A DNA stretch of 64,000 nucleotides from the NCBI GenBank assembly GCA_937944145.1, contig CALDZK010000001.1, positions 62,001 through 126,000 on the forward strand. Direction: 5' to 3'. Under the pieces are notes generated by a model. That model saw only the letters and a program-made list of their open reading frames with translations, ran no database searches and was not told the origin of the DNA. A program made the translations under genes and the position numbers. Shown piece after piece: positions 30,542-42,425 of the stretch (position 1 is the first letter of the stretch; the number at the start of each line of letters is the position of its first letter). This DNA comes from an uncultured Candidatus Altimarinota bacterium (GTDB lineage Bacteria > Patescibacteriota > Gracilibacteria > BD1-5 > UBA6164).

Positions 30542-32014
30542 TGTTTTCCTGAGAAGCCAAAAATACATTGCTCCCAAAAATCAGAGCCCTCCTAGTACTC
30601 CATAAACAATAACATCTAGATATAATCCTAGGGAGAAATATCTTAGCAGATATCAAATACTCAGAAAAACAGCCAAAGAAACACTCAAAAGTTTCAGATA
30701 ATACATCGTGTCTATAGGGATCTTATAGTATTTTTTCACCGTTACATACCCTAGAGTCATCAAAAGCAACTGACTCAAAACAGTCACGATCGCAGCTCAC
30801 AAAAAAGAATACTGTGGAATAAGGATAATATTTCCAAGTATATTAAAAATAGTTACAAATAGATTTATCTTGAGGAGCTCTCACTGACGTTTTGCAGCGA
30901 TAAGCATATAGATAAACACCAGCGATATAAAGTGTAAAAACAACACTCAAAGAACTACCCCAAAAACATCGCTCGAACTATAAAGATGAACACTCGAGCT
31001 CAAGTACTCATCATTTGCAATAATACGGATGACATGATCCCTGAGAAGTGTCCCAAAAACAAAAATACACATTCCTCCAAGTACAAGAACTTTGAGAGAT
31101 ATGTCTATGAGTTTCTGGAGAGTTTGGGTATTTTTTGATGTATATGCTGAACTGAGAGATGGGAGAAGTGAGTTCAGGTAAAATCCTCAGAGCACCATCA
31201 GTACCTCAACTATTTTCATAGGGAGACTGTAGAGGGCTATAGATATATCTGCTGCTGCTTGAGGTTCTAGGAGCGACAAGAGCACTACATCTACTTTGAA
31301 ATATACAACTCAAAGAAAAAGAGCAATCCCATAAGGCAATGATATACGAAATATATGTGTCATATACTCTCTATCAAAACCAAGTCCAATAGGATGAACA
31401 TATCTAGAAGCATATACATAGTTCATCACTGTTGTCAGAATAATCCCTAAAAGTCCAGCAGCAAATATATATAAAAGTGAAACCCCATAATCAATACCTC
31501 CACCTTCTGGGAAAAGTATGAAAACTATATAGGAAACAAGTCCTATGTTCAGGATCTTTCCTAAAACTACCGACACAAAAGAAAACTCCATTTTCATATA
31601 TGCTTGCATGAGAGCAAGGACTGATGAGTTTATAAGACTCACGAGCGTAAATACCCCTATAATCGCAATACCACTTAGTCAGATAAAAGAGTTGTATCAC
31701 GGGAGAAAGACTGCCAATAGTAAAGCAATAAAAAATATAATAATACCCAAAAGTATTCTCAGAGAGACGATGTTGGATATAATGGATTTTGTATTGTTTT
31801 TATTTTCCGTTATCTCACGAATCGCTATCGTATAGAGTCCGAGATCTGCTAAAAATGCAAATATCCCTAGATAATTATAGACTTTGTTATACATTCCAAA
31901 GACCTCCAAAGGCAGGTATTTGGTCAATATACTGAGGAGAAATATAGAAATAAATGCCGTAGAAAACTTGGAAAGGACCTGATACAGTGTATTGCTCGCT
32001 ATTTTTTGAAACAC
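30536..32014 (-). CDS. Polysaccharide flippase (MATE/Wzx-type oligosaccharide exporter)
   Basis: 492 residues with about 14 hydrophobic helices. The start NTLYQVLSKFSTAFISIFLLSILTKYLP...FGMYNKVYNYLG matches Wzx/RfbX flippases. Continuous frame with TGA=Gly from ATG 32014 to TAA 30536-30538. It should flip lipid-linked oligosaccharides over the membrane for surface glycan assembly, consistent with the GT2 gene and galU in the window. Ends tail-to-tail with the pilin gene, overlapping by six bases. Confidence 0.85.
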
Positions 32015-32142
32015 AGGCCAAGATTTATATAGTGGAAATAATTTGAATTACGCTCTAATCTAACTATATTTCTCTAAAAGTACAGATTTTCTCTCGAGCG
32101 AAAAACTGTCTCTACTACAACTCATAAAAACCTAAAAAATAC

Positions 32143-33642
32143 ATGAGCTCTACATGACGAAACACATTTCTCATCATCGTGATCACAGTAGGAATCATAG
32201 CTATTTGAACTCTATGATTTTCCGCATACAACACGAGTAATTCTTCGTCAGAAAAAAACAAAAAACAAGAAAACGATACAGCTCCAGAAGAATTCATCGT
32301 AGAAAAAACTAAACAAGAAATAAGCGAAGAAGTGGTTCGTAGTAAAATAGAAAAAATAAAAAATAGACTCGCACTCAAATGACTCATAACTCAGGGAGAT
32401 GAGTATTTTCGAAACAAAGAACTCTGATGAGCTCTCAAGAGCTATCTCCAAGCGTACAAAAAAAATCCAAAAGACGAAAAAATCACCAAGAAACTCTGAG
32501 ATACATACTTTGAACTCAGTCGTTTTCAGGCAGCACAAAAATACTATGAAAATATTCGTAGTTACTCATGATTTGACCCAGATACTCTCGCTCTGACCTA
32601 TATCTACGCAACAGACTTTTCCTGATCAGGTTCTATAGATACCCTAGAACAACAAATACGTGATATACAACTCCCAGAGCAAGATACTTTTTATTATACA
32701 ACAAGTCTTTCATGTCTCAGGGATTTTCACGAATGTAAAAAAAGCTTTGAGGCTTATACTACACAAACAGATAAACTCGGAGAAGAGTCAGAGATAGAAA
32801 TACAAAGCGACCTCCTAGGTGAAGTACTTCAAGCAATAGAAAATTTTAAAAATTTTCAGGTAGAAGAACTCTATTTCAAAGACGCACTTATCACCTGAGC
32901 ATTTTATAAAAACAGAAACTACCCCGTAGCTATAGAACTCGGGAAACAAATACTTCTCGAAAAACCAGACTATCGTCCTATTATGAAGATACTCGCAGAT
33001 AGTTATTACGCACTTGGAGATCTCGATGCAGCCAAAACTTATCTCGCAAATTTCTACAAGCTCGATGATAGTGATCCAGGTGTCGCTTATCTACTATGAG
33101 TTATTCATGGAAATGAAAACGACCAAGTTCTCAGTAATATCTATCTCAACAAAGCGCTCCAAAATGGTTACAGCCCAACGATAAACATACGTCGTCAACT
33201 CGTGCATAACTTCTTCATACTTGATAGTGAAGAAAATATTATCAATGCATTTTATGACCTAATAGAACAAGAAAATGATTATGACAAATCTGATTTAGAG
33301 CTTGCGATATATTATTATATTCTCTACGCACAGTATGATCAAGCAAAGATCTGGATAGAGCAATGATTTGAGCAATATCCTACTGAGGAAAATTTTCACT
33401 GATATCTCGGATGGATACAAAGAGAAACATGACAAACAGACAAAGCTCAGGAAGAATTTCAAAAAGGTCTTGATATCAACCCAAAAAACCCGTTTCTCCT
33501 CTACAACATAGCACTTTTAGAAAAAGAAACTTGAAATTCTCAAACAGCACTCATATACTTGAAACAAATCAAAAAATTTGCACCAGAATCAGAGTTCGCA
33601 AAACAGGCAGAAATACAAATACAAAATCTCTCAAAAAAATAA
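32143..33642 (+). CDS. Membrane-anchored TPR repeat protein, 499 aa
   Basis: ATG 32143 to TAA 33640-33642. One N-terminal helix (TFLIIVITVGIIAIGTLGFSAY) then a Lys/Glu-rich linker and several tetratricopeptide-like helix pairs: GALKSYLQAYKKNPKD, RFQAAQKYYENIRS, YRPIMKILADSYYALGDLDAAKTYL, GQTDKAQEEFQKGLDINPKNPF and NSQTALIYLKQIKKFAP. TPR arrays serve as protein-binding scaffolds. It precedes a 186-residue gene on the same strand. Confidence 0.75.
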
Positions 33643-33664
33643 TATTTCTGACCATAAAAGCAGC

Positions 33665-34225
33665 ATGGCACTACAGCAAAAAAACTCTCCTGAGTACAAC
33701 ACAAATACTCCAAATATACAGGAAAATACGAAAAATCTTCTCGAAAACCTCGCCCAACAAATATCAACAGAGTACGGTATAGATGAAGCTCAAGTTCGTG
33801 AGTTTATAAACTCAGAAACTGATGACGAACTATCGACCCTCAAGTCTCTCATCAACCACAACACAGGGAAAGAAATAGATCTCTCCAAGCTCAAATGATC
33901 TATAGACCATGCTAGAACAACCATAGAAGCATCAAGTAAACAAGAAATACAAGCTCTCAAATGATCGATAAATACAAACCCTCTTACTCCAAGAAGTGAG
34001 TTCTTCCTCAGTCAAAAAACCATTCCTCATAGTTTCCTTCAAAGAGCTCAAAACCCAAAAAAAATCTCAGATAATATTATCTGAGGAACTCTCTGAGTTC
34101 TAAATTCTCTCGAAGCAAGTGTCCAACTCGCCTCCAAACTCGCGACGGGAATCATAAAAACTCCTTATGATCTATATCTCATAGCTTCAGGGAAATGAAA
34201 GTATAAAAATATAAGGAGGATATAA
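33665..34225 (+). CDS. Hypothetical protein, 186 aa
   Basis: ATG 33665 (MALQQKNSPEYNTNTPNIQE) to TAA 34223-34225. The first half is helical and acidic (EYGIDEAQVREFINSETDDEL), the second half contains a basic region and GGTLGVLNSLEASVQLASKLATGI, a possibly membrane-associating helix. The TPR gene stop is 22 bases upstream, so likely co-transcribed. AGGAGGATATAA at the end contains a Shine-Dalgarno-like string within the coding sequence, with no gene after it on this strand. Confidence 0.6.
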
Positions 34226-34226
34226 A

Positions 34227-35720
34227 CTATACCGATTCTAAAACATAGTCCTCTAATCAGACTTTTTTCACCTTGGCAGCAATTCATGTTTTTTGAAACT
34301 TATTGTTCAATGAAGCTACTATAGGCTCAATACTCACAGACTCTTTTATACGTTTTTTGGGATGGACGTTATGTATACGTCTATACATAAAAACTCCTGA
34401 AAAAGACGGAGTACTAGCATCCTTGGTAATCATATCTAGTAGTTTAAATTCTTTTTTATCAAGGTATAACTTAGTATCATTAACCAGAACTGATGTATCA
34501 CTAAATCAGACTATTTTCAGTCCTTTAAAGCTCTTATTAAACTCCTTCTTGATAGCAAGTTTTTTCTCTGGTCTTACTTTATTCTGAACTGCTGCAACAC
34601 TCCTAGAAGACATAGATCCCACTGAAGAAGTACTACGAGTAGCATCGGAGTGACCATGTTTTGGGATAGGCATGTTATCAAGAGAAAATAAATAACTCTC
34701 TACGTCAGCTTTAGACGCATCTGGTGATGGCTTCGATTTGGTTGATCTTTGAGTTTTTTCCAGCTTGTATCATTTCCCATAAACTAAAGAGACACAATAT
34801 CAAAGCTCCTCTAGTTTTTCGTTGAGAGGAGAAACACAAGTACGTAAATAGTTATCTTGCATTCAGATATCTCTAAATTGTTGTTTTTCAACAAGAGCAT
34901 CAAAGTTATTAACTAGTATATTCCAAAAACTCATACGAGGGTCAGAATAATATCATAGATCTTGTGCTGTAGGTATGTCTGAATGTGGTAGTTCAAGGAG
35001 TGGCACTTTGCACTGACTATAAAATACATTAGTGAGCTCTACATTTCTTTCTTCTGTATCAAACCCATTAACACATGAAACTTTTTTACCATAGGTTTCT
35101 AATGCTTGTCTAGTGGCTATGTTTAAATCTGACTCATCACAGTCTAATATTAAAATCGTCTGTACACTCGCCATAATATGAGATCATAACTGATCCAATT
35201 TCGAAAAAATATCCTCCCCATCTAGAACAACCACAAGGTGAGATCACAGCTCTGGATCCTCGTTCAATTTAAAGTTACTCTCTCCATTATTAGGAGCTTC
35301 TGGGACAGAGTTTTCATCAGGATTATATACGCGTACGAGTATTTTTGAAGTAGTTGTTTTTGAAGTAGCTTCTATAGTACTTACTCCCTCTGCAATATCC
35401 TTTCAAGCACTTGTTACTTCTTCGTGAGCCATTAGCTGGTATGCTACTACCCTACCTTTTTCCTTTATAGATTGTATTTCAAATATAGTATCTTTGAGTT
35501 TGTCTCTATTAATCTCGCTGATAACCGATCTCAGATATATACTCCCGAGACCTGAAATACTTTCTAAAAGTCCTTGTCTTGAAGCAATTTTATTTTCACT
35601 ATTTCTCAGCATATCCCATATCTGTAGTTTAATTCCTGATATTCAAAGTTCTTGGGATGTAGGAAGTGTCGTAAAAATATCAAGAGGGTTCTCAGTACTA
35701 GGGAGTCAATAGTTTTCCAT
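34227..35720 (-). CDS. Unusual multi-domain regulator with winged-helix and receiver-like segments, 497 aa
   Basis: ATG 35720 (MENYGLPSTENPLDIFTTLP) to TAG 34227-34229. Residues ~30-105 look like a helix-turn-helix module. Residues ~180-255 have a receiver-like order (SVQTILILDCDESDLNIATRQ, then CKVPLLELP). Residues ~270-320 end RTCVSPLNEKLEELG...SLVYGKGYKLEK and the last ~100 residues contain DKKEFKLLDMI ... VSIEPIVASLNNKFQKTG ... VGLEDYVL, both resembling the OmpR-type winged helix (hydrophobic L-R-x-K-L then G-x-G-Y-x-L). Classic receiver acidic residues are not all evident. Probably a transcription factor. Promoter TTGACA-17-TTATAT upstream. Confidence 0.5.
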
Positions 35721-35751
35721 CGTAAGTATGTAATTATATAGTTATATGTAT

Positions 35752-35780
35752 ATATAATACATATATAATAATTTTGTCAA
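35752..35780 (-). promoter_or_regulatory. Promoter of the multi-domain regulator
   Basis: Minus strand TTGACA (35780-35775), 17-base spacer, TTATAT (35757-35752), 31 bases before the ATG at 35720. It lies just after the yvcK stop. The region has many ATATAT repeats, so the -10 position is uncertain. Confidence 0.6.
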
Positions 35781-35785
35781 TAAAA

Positions 35786-36928
35786 TTACATCACTCTTTC
35801 TAGTACCTCTACGAGTTTTTTTGTATCGTGTTTATACATACTAATATTATCTAGCATATCAGACTCTATGTAGTGTATTTTTCTACGTTTTAGTTCTGCT
35901 TTTTCTCCTTCAGAGAGATACAAAAAATCTCATCATTTGATACTGATATGACTCTTGAACTTCTCCCTATCCTGTGGACTTAGTTCTAATTTCTCATTAT
36001 TACAAACAAATATATCTATCCTACGACCGAGAAACCTCTCTATTTTATTGATAAAATCTAGATGTGTAAGACCTCGCGTCTCTCAGCTCGTGGCTCATCA
36101 TTTATTGGTAGTATTTCCTATATATATTATCTTTGCGTCTGTGTCTCGAATCACTTCTTTGACCCCTCCGATTACAAAGTTTGAAATAATTGATGTAAAT
36201 AAATCTCCTGGAGCGATGACCACATAATCAGCTCGTTTGATAGCCTGAAACACGTCTTTGTGTCAGCCTGCATCTTTTGAGTCTTCCATCAGTTCTAGGT
36301 CAGCAATCCCAGAAGTGTAGGACGCAAAGTCGCTAATTCTATCTTGTGTTTCTATAACTTCTCCGTTTCATAAGATAGCTTTTATATATGCTTTTTTTGT
36401 GGTAACGGGGATGATATGTCCCTTTACATCCAGGATTTTATGCATAAATTCAAGCATTTTATTATAATCCTGATCTAGATTATAATAGAGGTTTGCCATG
36501 AGCATATTTCCGACTTTATGTCACTTTATAGATGAGCTCAGTGGAAGTCTAAACTGAAGAAACATATTATCTAGCTGAGATATGTCAGAAAGAAACATAT
36601 CTGTAGCTCACACTAAAGAAAAGTATTGTGATATAGAAAGAGCTTCAATAGCAATATCTTGTTCTATCACTGTCTCCAAATACTGCTGAAATTCATCTCT
36701 TCTTGGTGATCCTGACATCATAAACAAACATCTCCTAAGATCTCCTGGTGGTGGGAGATGGAGTCATAGTTCGTCTTTAAACTTTCTCATAAGCTCGCCT
36801 GTCGTACGTCCATCATCACTCATAGAGACTATCGATGATATTTCTAACTCCTCTGATCCATACTGATACAGAGCATCGAGCAGATTGGATTGTCCATTTC
36901 CCCCTCAGATAGTTACTATTTTTTTCAT
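35786..36928 (-). CDS. yvcK: YvcK/CofD-like nucleotide-sugar-binding protein
   Basis: 380 residues. Start MKKIVTIGGGNGQSNLLDAL is the GGGxG nucleotide loop; SSIVSMSDDGRTTGELMRKF and PPPGDLRRCL are YvcK/CofD signatures; VVIAPGDLFTSIISNFVIGGV and TRGLTHLDFINKIERFLG follow. YvcK proteins bind UDP-GlcNAc and regulate cell-wall precursor supply. Ends upstream of the promoter of the regulator. galU is downstream, starting from its own ATG at 37807 upstream on this strand. Confidence 0.88.
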
Positions 36929-36934
36929 AAGTAT

Positions 36935-37807
36935 TTACTGAAATGTCTTTATAAACTCAAGTATATCATCTCGTAAGTAGTCTCGTTTCATAGCATAATT
37001 TATACATGCCTTGAGATAGCCTATATGACTCCCATTATCATACCACTCTCCCTCAATCCTCACACCATGTATATTTTTATCTTTTCTCATCAGTTCAAAA
37101 GCATCTGCAAGTCTTGTTTCTCCATCTCATCATATGGGAGAAGATTCTTCCAAGTACTCAAATATATCTGGAGTCAAGATATACTTTCCCACAATTGCAT
37201 TGCGAGACTGCGTTTCTTGAACTTTTGGCTTTTCCAAAAATCTCTCTACTTGAAACGTTTGACTAGAACTATCAGAAGTTTCTAATATTCCATAATTTGA
37301 GACTTTACTATCTGCAACAGTATAAGAACATATGACTGATGATTGTGTGTCTTGATGAGCTTTTACGAGTTGTTGTGCTGCCGTAGCTCAGTCCTGATTA
37401 TCTATGATATCATCTCAAAATAGTACGAGAAATGGCTCATCTCCTATCAGATTTTTTGTCCTGAGAATCGCGTCTCCATCTCCTTTTGGATATGGTTGAC
37501 GGACATAGACAATATTTGCCATCTCATTGAGTCATTTTACTTTTTTGAGATAGTCAAACTTTCCAGAGTCATCCAGTCTCTGTTCGAGTTCAGGGTTGCT
37601 ATCAAAATGATCTTCTATCGCTCTCTTACTACGTCCCGTTACGATAATGATCTCCGTACATCCAGCTGAGATAGCTTCTTCGACGAGATATTGCATCACT
37701 GGTTTATCCACTATTGGAAACATCTCTTTGGGAAGTGCTTTGGTTGCTGGAAGAAACCTCGTACCCATACCTGCGGCTGGGATAACACACTTTGTTATTT
37801 TCTTCAT
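36935..37807 (-). CDS. galU: UTP-glucose-1-phosphate uridylyltransferase
   Basis: 290 residues. [29 protein letters not shown] is the sugar-phosphate nucleotidyltransferase signature (GxGTRxLPxTKxxPKEM); [18 protein letters not shown] and [16 protein letters not shown] complete the GalU pattern. Makes UDP-glucose for surface glycans. Its stop is six bases before the yvcK start, so the two are co-transcribed. Confidence 0.93.
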
Positions 37808-37943
37808 AGATAATTCTAGAAATATATTGTCCCATATAATAAGTAAAAAAACAGAGTATCAAATAGTTTCTTTTAGTATAATATTTGACTTTTATATTAA
37901 TTTAATTATAAATAGTAATTATTAGTTGTAAATATAGCGCATT

Positions 37944-38696
37944 ATGCATGTACCTGATGTAGAACATATTCTAGACTTTTCTTCTTCTGAGAGCATCAAC
38001 TGGGCAGAGCTAGAATCAGATATAATTGCTCGAGACCACGAACAATTATATAGTAACACTACTCCCAAAAAAACTCACAAGAAAACACAAAAAAACCCAG
38101 GGATAGAAATCGTAAAAATGAAACTCTTTATAGTTCAAAGTCTTCTCAGGGCATGTATTCTCGGATGAGGGGCTCAGAGTATACTTTCCCCAAAGTCATG
38201 ATACCAAGAACAAGTGAAACATGGTATGAACTTCCCTATCGATGTCACTCATCAAATAGTACAAATAGCCTCTCTCACAAAAAATACACTTTCTGAGATA
38301 CCACAAGATGCAGGAGTATTTGAAAAAATAGGAATTCACTATCAAAATACCAAGGAACTCGGGTCCTATATAACTTCACAGGTACGAGAAATACTTGACT
38401 CTCTTTCTCATGGGAAAACAAATATCACTGAAAGTCCTCTAGAGACTCTTCATGCAGCTATCGGTGTTGCTGCTTTGTACTTCGTTTTATCAGAGATTAT
38501 TGGATTTATACGTCTATGAGATGCTGACACGTTAATTGCAAGAGTCAGAAAAAGGACCTGGAGAACAGTGACTTGAAGTAATTGAAATAAAAAAATCACA
38601 CAAGAAGATATTATATCTACTTTTGAAAACCCTGATATTCCTATGCATAAAAAAACAAAGCTACTGGAACTATTTTTACAAAAATCTCAAAACTAA
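37944..38696 (+). CDS. Hypothetical protein with membrane segments, 250 aa
   Basis: ATG 37944 (MHVPDVEHILDFSSSESINWAE) to TAA 38694-38696. A hydrophilic start with a Lys-rich stretch (PKKTHKKTQKNPG), then a hydrophobic segment MKLFIVQSLLRACILGGGAQ (~residues 58-78), a helical middle, another membrane helix LHAAIGVAALYFVLSEIIGFI near residue 180, and a basic tail. Unrecognised family. Its stop overlaps the convergent neighbour stop (CTAA). Confidence 0.6.
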
Positions 38697-39307
38697 GGCC
38701 TCTTTATATCTTCTTCTATTTCTGGGAGTCTTGCCTCCTTATAAAAGTGTCCCTTATCTGTGAATTCACGAAAAGTTGCGTTAGGGAAATACTCAAAAAG
38801 TTCCTCTGAATCAGCCATAGGAACTAGATCATCATCACTACTATGATATATATATATCTGTTCTGCAATATCTGAAATTTTTGCGATATCTTCAAGATCA
38901 AAGCTAAAAGTCCCTAGTAACTCATGCTCTGTATCATGAAGTGCTGGAGCTAAGAAAAAGAATTTAGAAATATTAAGTTTTTGAGTTTTTGGAAATCCTG
39001 TTTCAATCATATACTTCAATATAAATGTCGATCCAAGTGATGTACTCACAAATACGCAGTCATCTCTAAAGTATGAGAGCATCTTTTCAAACATAATTTT
39101 CCATGCTTCATAATCAGCAAACTTTATATTTCCATACGGAGCCCTAAGGTATTCAAAGTTCTCTCATAACCTCTCTCACAGAGTTTTGTTCCAATTATAA
39201 AATACTTCTTCATATGGATTGTATTCCTGATCTTGGAGAAAATCATAATAAGAATCCCGATTTTCTTTTGGAACAGCTCCGTTGAGAAAAATTACTTGTT
39301 GTTTCAT
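38693..39307 (-). CDS. RBBP9/YdeN-family alpha/beta hydrolase, 204 aa
   Basis: Start MKQQVIFLNGAVPKENRDSYYD, nucleophile elbow FVSTSLGSTFIL (Ser within S-x-S-L-G), APALHD, later YIYHSSDDDLVPMADSEEL with catalytic Asp, and FTDKGHFYKEA with catalytic His. This is the fold and order of RBBP9-like serine hydrolases. Substrate unknown. Stop TAG 38693-38695, overlapping the neighbouring stop. Confidence 0.75.
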
Positions 39308-39319
39308 AACCTCATATAC

Positions 39320-39352
39320 AAAAAATACTTACAAGTATTATAAGTATTTTTT
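39320..39352. terminator. Terminator-like palindrome
   Basis: AAAAAATACTTACAAGTATTATAAGTATTTTTT, between the 122-residue gene and the hydrolase gene on the minus strand, with T tracts both ways. Confidence 0.65.
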
Positions 39353-39370
39353 ATGATTTTTCGAGAGCTT

Positions 39371-39739
39371 CTATTTCCTATTTAGAAAATAGAAACGTAT
39401 GATCATTCTAAGAGCTTCTTCGTGTGATCTTGGGAATCATTTACAGTCCTCATCTATTTCTGGTATCCATCACATAATTTCACTATATCATGGGAATCTA
39501 TTCCTATTCTCAAAGACTTTCTCGCTTATCTCTGCTCAAAACATAATCGCATGAACTTCTCTATATTTACTTATTTCTTTAATTACTTCGTTATTAATTC
39601 ACGGGAATTCTCTTTTAATTCATCTTGACTCAATGAAGTCCAATAATTTCTTTTTGAAATCTTTTTCTGTTGAGAACTCATCTACAGACCTTGCTACAAA
39701 TTCAAGGTCATTTAATCATAATTGATCTAAAACTCACAT
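39371..39739 (-). CDS. Hypothetical protein, 122 aa
   Basis: ATG 39739 (MGVLDQLGLNDLEFVARSVDEF; the second codon is TGA) to TAG 39371-39373. Helical, soluble, rich in Phe, Glu, Lys and Arg; a central EVHAIMFGAEISEKV and a C-terminal basic strand ALRMIIRFYFLNRK. Family unknown. It uses nine TGA codons in 122 residues. Confidence 0.65.
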
Positions 39740-39806
39740 ATACTATTTTCTATGATTAGAAGTTATCTTAAATAATATATTATATATAATTTAAGTAATG
39801 TCAATA

Positions 39807-40562
39807 CTAACTCCTAATCCCATATCCCTTTTTCAAAAGATGTAATATGATGATTACTAGGACCGTAATAAAAAAAACAAGTATCCCAAAAGAGACATAT
39901 ATGCTTATATCTGATTGTCCGATAAACGCGTATCTGAGACCTCCTATCATATATAGAAGAGGATTAAACTGGCTCACTATCTGCCAAAATGGTGGAAGTA
40001 TCGAGATAGGATAAAACACCCCTCCCAAATAAATAAGGGGAGTTATTATAAAAGTTGGGATAAGAGATATATCATCAAAGCTCTTGGCATATAGTGCGTT
40101 ATAGAGACCTAAAAGGGAAAAAAGAGTTGCAGAGAGAAATACAAAAACAATAGCAAGACCTATGTTTTGTATATGAATATCAGTCATAAAAGTAGCTGTT
40201 ACAAAAACCAAACCTGCAACCATCAAAGATCTCAAAATAGCACCAGAACAAAAACCAACGAGTATTTTCCAGTAAGCCATAGGGGAAACAAAGAGTTCTT
40301 CTATAGATTTCTGGAATTTGCTCCCAAAAAAACTACTCGAGGTATTTTGGTACGCAGCCATGATAACAGCCATCATCAGAAGTCCTGGAAATATAAAATC
40401 TATATAACTCACTCCTTCTACAACAGAGATCCTATCTCCTATAAATTTTCAAAATATTCAGAGATATAAGACAATTGTAATAACTGGAGGAACAAGTGTC
40501 TGCCTCCATACTCGCATAAAACGTGATACTTCTTTGCGAGTGAGTGTGTATAGATCTGTCAT
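39807..40562 (-). CDS. ABC-2 type transporter permease
   Basis: 251 residues, six hydrophobic helices. Begins MTDLYTLTRKEVSRFM, contains FIFPGLLMMAVIMAAYQNTSSSFF, EELFVSPMAYWKILVGF, and the conserved late LGGVFYPISILPPFWQIVSQFNPL block of ABC-2 permeases. Exports an unknown substrate (polysaccharide, drug or lipid). The ATPase gene is immediately upstream, ending two bases before this start. Confidence 0.9.
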
Positions 40563-40563
40563 A

Positions 40564-41478
40564 TTACTTTTGTGTTAGTCCTATAAATAATTGTTCGAGT
40601 CTGTTTGATTTATTTCTCATAGAGAGAACCTCTACTCACTTTTCAGATAGTACTTGAAAAATTTCATTGAGGCTCTCAGAAGCCTTGATAGTAAGTTCCA
40701 AGGTATGATCATCTACGAGCTCTGGATTATACTGAGAAAACCTTTTGGGTATTTTTTTGAGCGTATTTTTTAGATCGAGAACAAATACTTCTCTGTCTAG
40801 AGTTTTTAGGAGACTTTTTACAGGAGAGTTTTTGATGATTTTTCACTCAGAGAGTATCGCTACATTTCTACAGAGTTGTTCTACTTCTTCGAGATAATGA
40901 GTAGTGAGAATGATAGTTGTTCATGAACTATTGAGATCATTTATAAACTCCCACATAGTTTTTCTCAGCTCGACATCTACTCCTGCAGTTGGTTCATCTA
41001 GAACAAGTATCTTTGGTTCATGCACTAGAGCACGAGCGATCATCAAACGACGTTTCATCCCTCATGACAGTTCACGAGCCTTGCTATCGCGTTTATCCCA
41101 GAGCTCGAGTTTCCTCAGATATCTCTCTATACGTTCATGTGCTATCTTGGGTGGTATTCCATAAAAACCTGCCTGATAAAAACAGATATCATATACTTTC
41201 ATAAATATATCGAAGTTGAATTCTTGAGGAACCACTCCTATATGTGTCCTAGCAAGAGAAAAATCCTCATCTATATCTACTCCATTTATTTTTACACTTC
41301 CAGAAGTTTTATTGACGAGACTCGTCATAATACCTATAGTGGTAGTTTTCCCTGCTCCATTATGTCACAATAGGGCAAAAAAATCACCTTCTCGCACTTC
41401 CAAATCTACTGATTTTAGTACTTGCAAATCTCCATAACTCTTGGTGAGTTCATGGATTTCTAAAACATTTTTTTTCAT
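40564..41478 (-). CDS. ABC transporter ATP-binding protein
   Basis: 304 residues. Walker [18 protein letters not shown]-loop VPQEFNFD, signature [14 protein letters not shown] (the Gly before GM from TGA), Walker [13 protein letters not shown], and switch His in [11 protein letters not shown]. The C-terminal extension is the usual ABC-2 regulatory tail. Co-transcribed with the permease. Confidence 0.93.
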
Positions 41479-41504
41479 CTATATTATATGTTTGATAAAT
41501 ACTC

Positions 41505-42311
41505 TTAATACCAATCTCAAAGCACTACTTCTACATCGGGATTTTTCTCTGCAAGCATTTGTTCAAATGATTCTAGGTCACTCAAACCATCTTTTCCCCT
41601 ATAGTGGTATGGAAATACATACTCAGGTCCAAACTCTGCCACAGCATCAGCCGCACTATCTACACTCATCGTAAACGGAAGATTCATAGACACAAATGCA
41701 ACATCTATTCATGAGAGAGCTCTCATCTCAGGGGTATCTTCGCTATCTCCTGAGAAATACATCCTAAAACCATCACGTTCAAATATGTATCCATTCCCTC
41801 TTCACTTTGGATGAAAATGAAGTGCGTCCTCACGTATATTGTACGCTCAGATGGCTGTTACGTTGAAACCATTAGTATTGAAACCATCTCCATTATTCAT
41901 AACTACTGTGTTTTCTTGTAGTTGTGGAGAGAGAGAATCATATACAAATTGTGAACTGAGAAATACCACATTTGTATCTCTCTCAAGAATTTCTGCAAGA
42001 ACTTCCTCATTATAATGATCTCCATGCTCATGAGACACAAAAACTACATCAGGTATTTTATTTCATTCTAGAGACTGTGCAGGATCAGCATATATAACCT
42101 TGTCTCACCATTCAACAATTGCTGTTGCATGCGAGATAGGTTTTACTACTATTTTTTCTCATCACTGTGATTCAAATACATGTACACTTCATCCTCCCTC
42201 AGATGAGTGCTCATGTGAATGTTCTTCTTTTGGGTCTGTAGTGTCTATGTGTTGGCAAGCTGAGAGAAAAAATATTCCAAACAGTATAACTATAAAAGAA
42301 AGGATCTTCAT
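41505..42311 (-). CDS. Lipoprotein with metallo-beta-lactamase (UlaG-like) fold, 268 aa
   Basis: Start MKILSFIVILFGIFFLSAC is a lipobox (LSA-C), so the protein should be lipid-anchored outside the membrane. A His-rich linker (EEHSHEHSSEGG) follows. The domain has SHATAIVEWGDKVIYADPA, the metal site VSHEHGDHYNEE, MYFSGDSEDTPEM and PYHYRGKDG, matching UlaG-like hydrolases. Substrate unknown; extracellular placement is unusual for UlaG relatives. Stop TAA 41505-41507. Confidence 0.8.
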
Positions 42312-42425
42312 ACTACGATACAGGTTACAAAATACTATACCCCTATATCATATCCGTTTTTTGGATAATCTAAAGATTTTTATATATAAAATTATTTAAT
42401 TAACCAAGAGCTCTAATACTCAAAC

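Noticed and set aside
30597-32538. Two or more short transporter genes from 31310-32014
   Set aside because: They are pieces of one flippase gene broken only at TGA codons.
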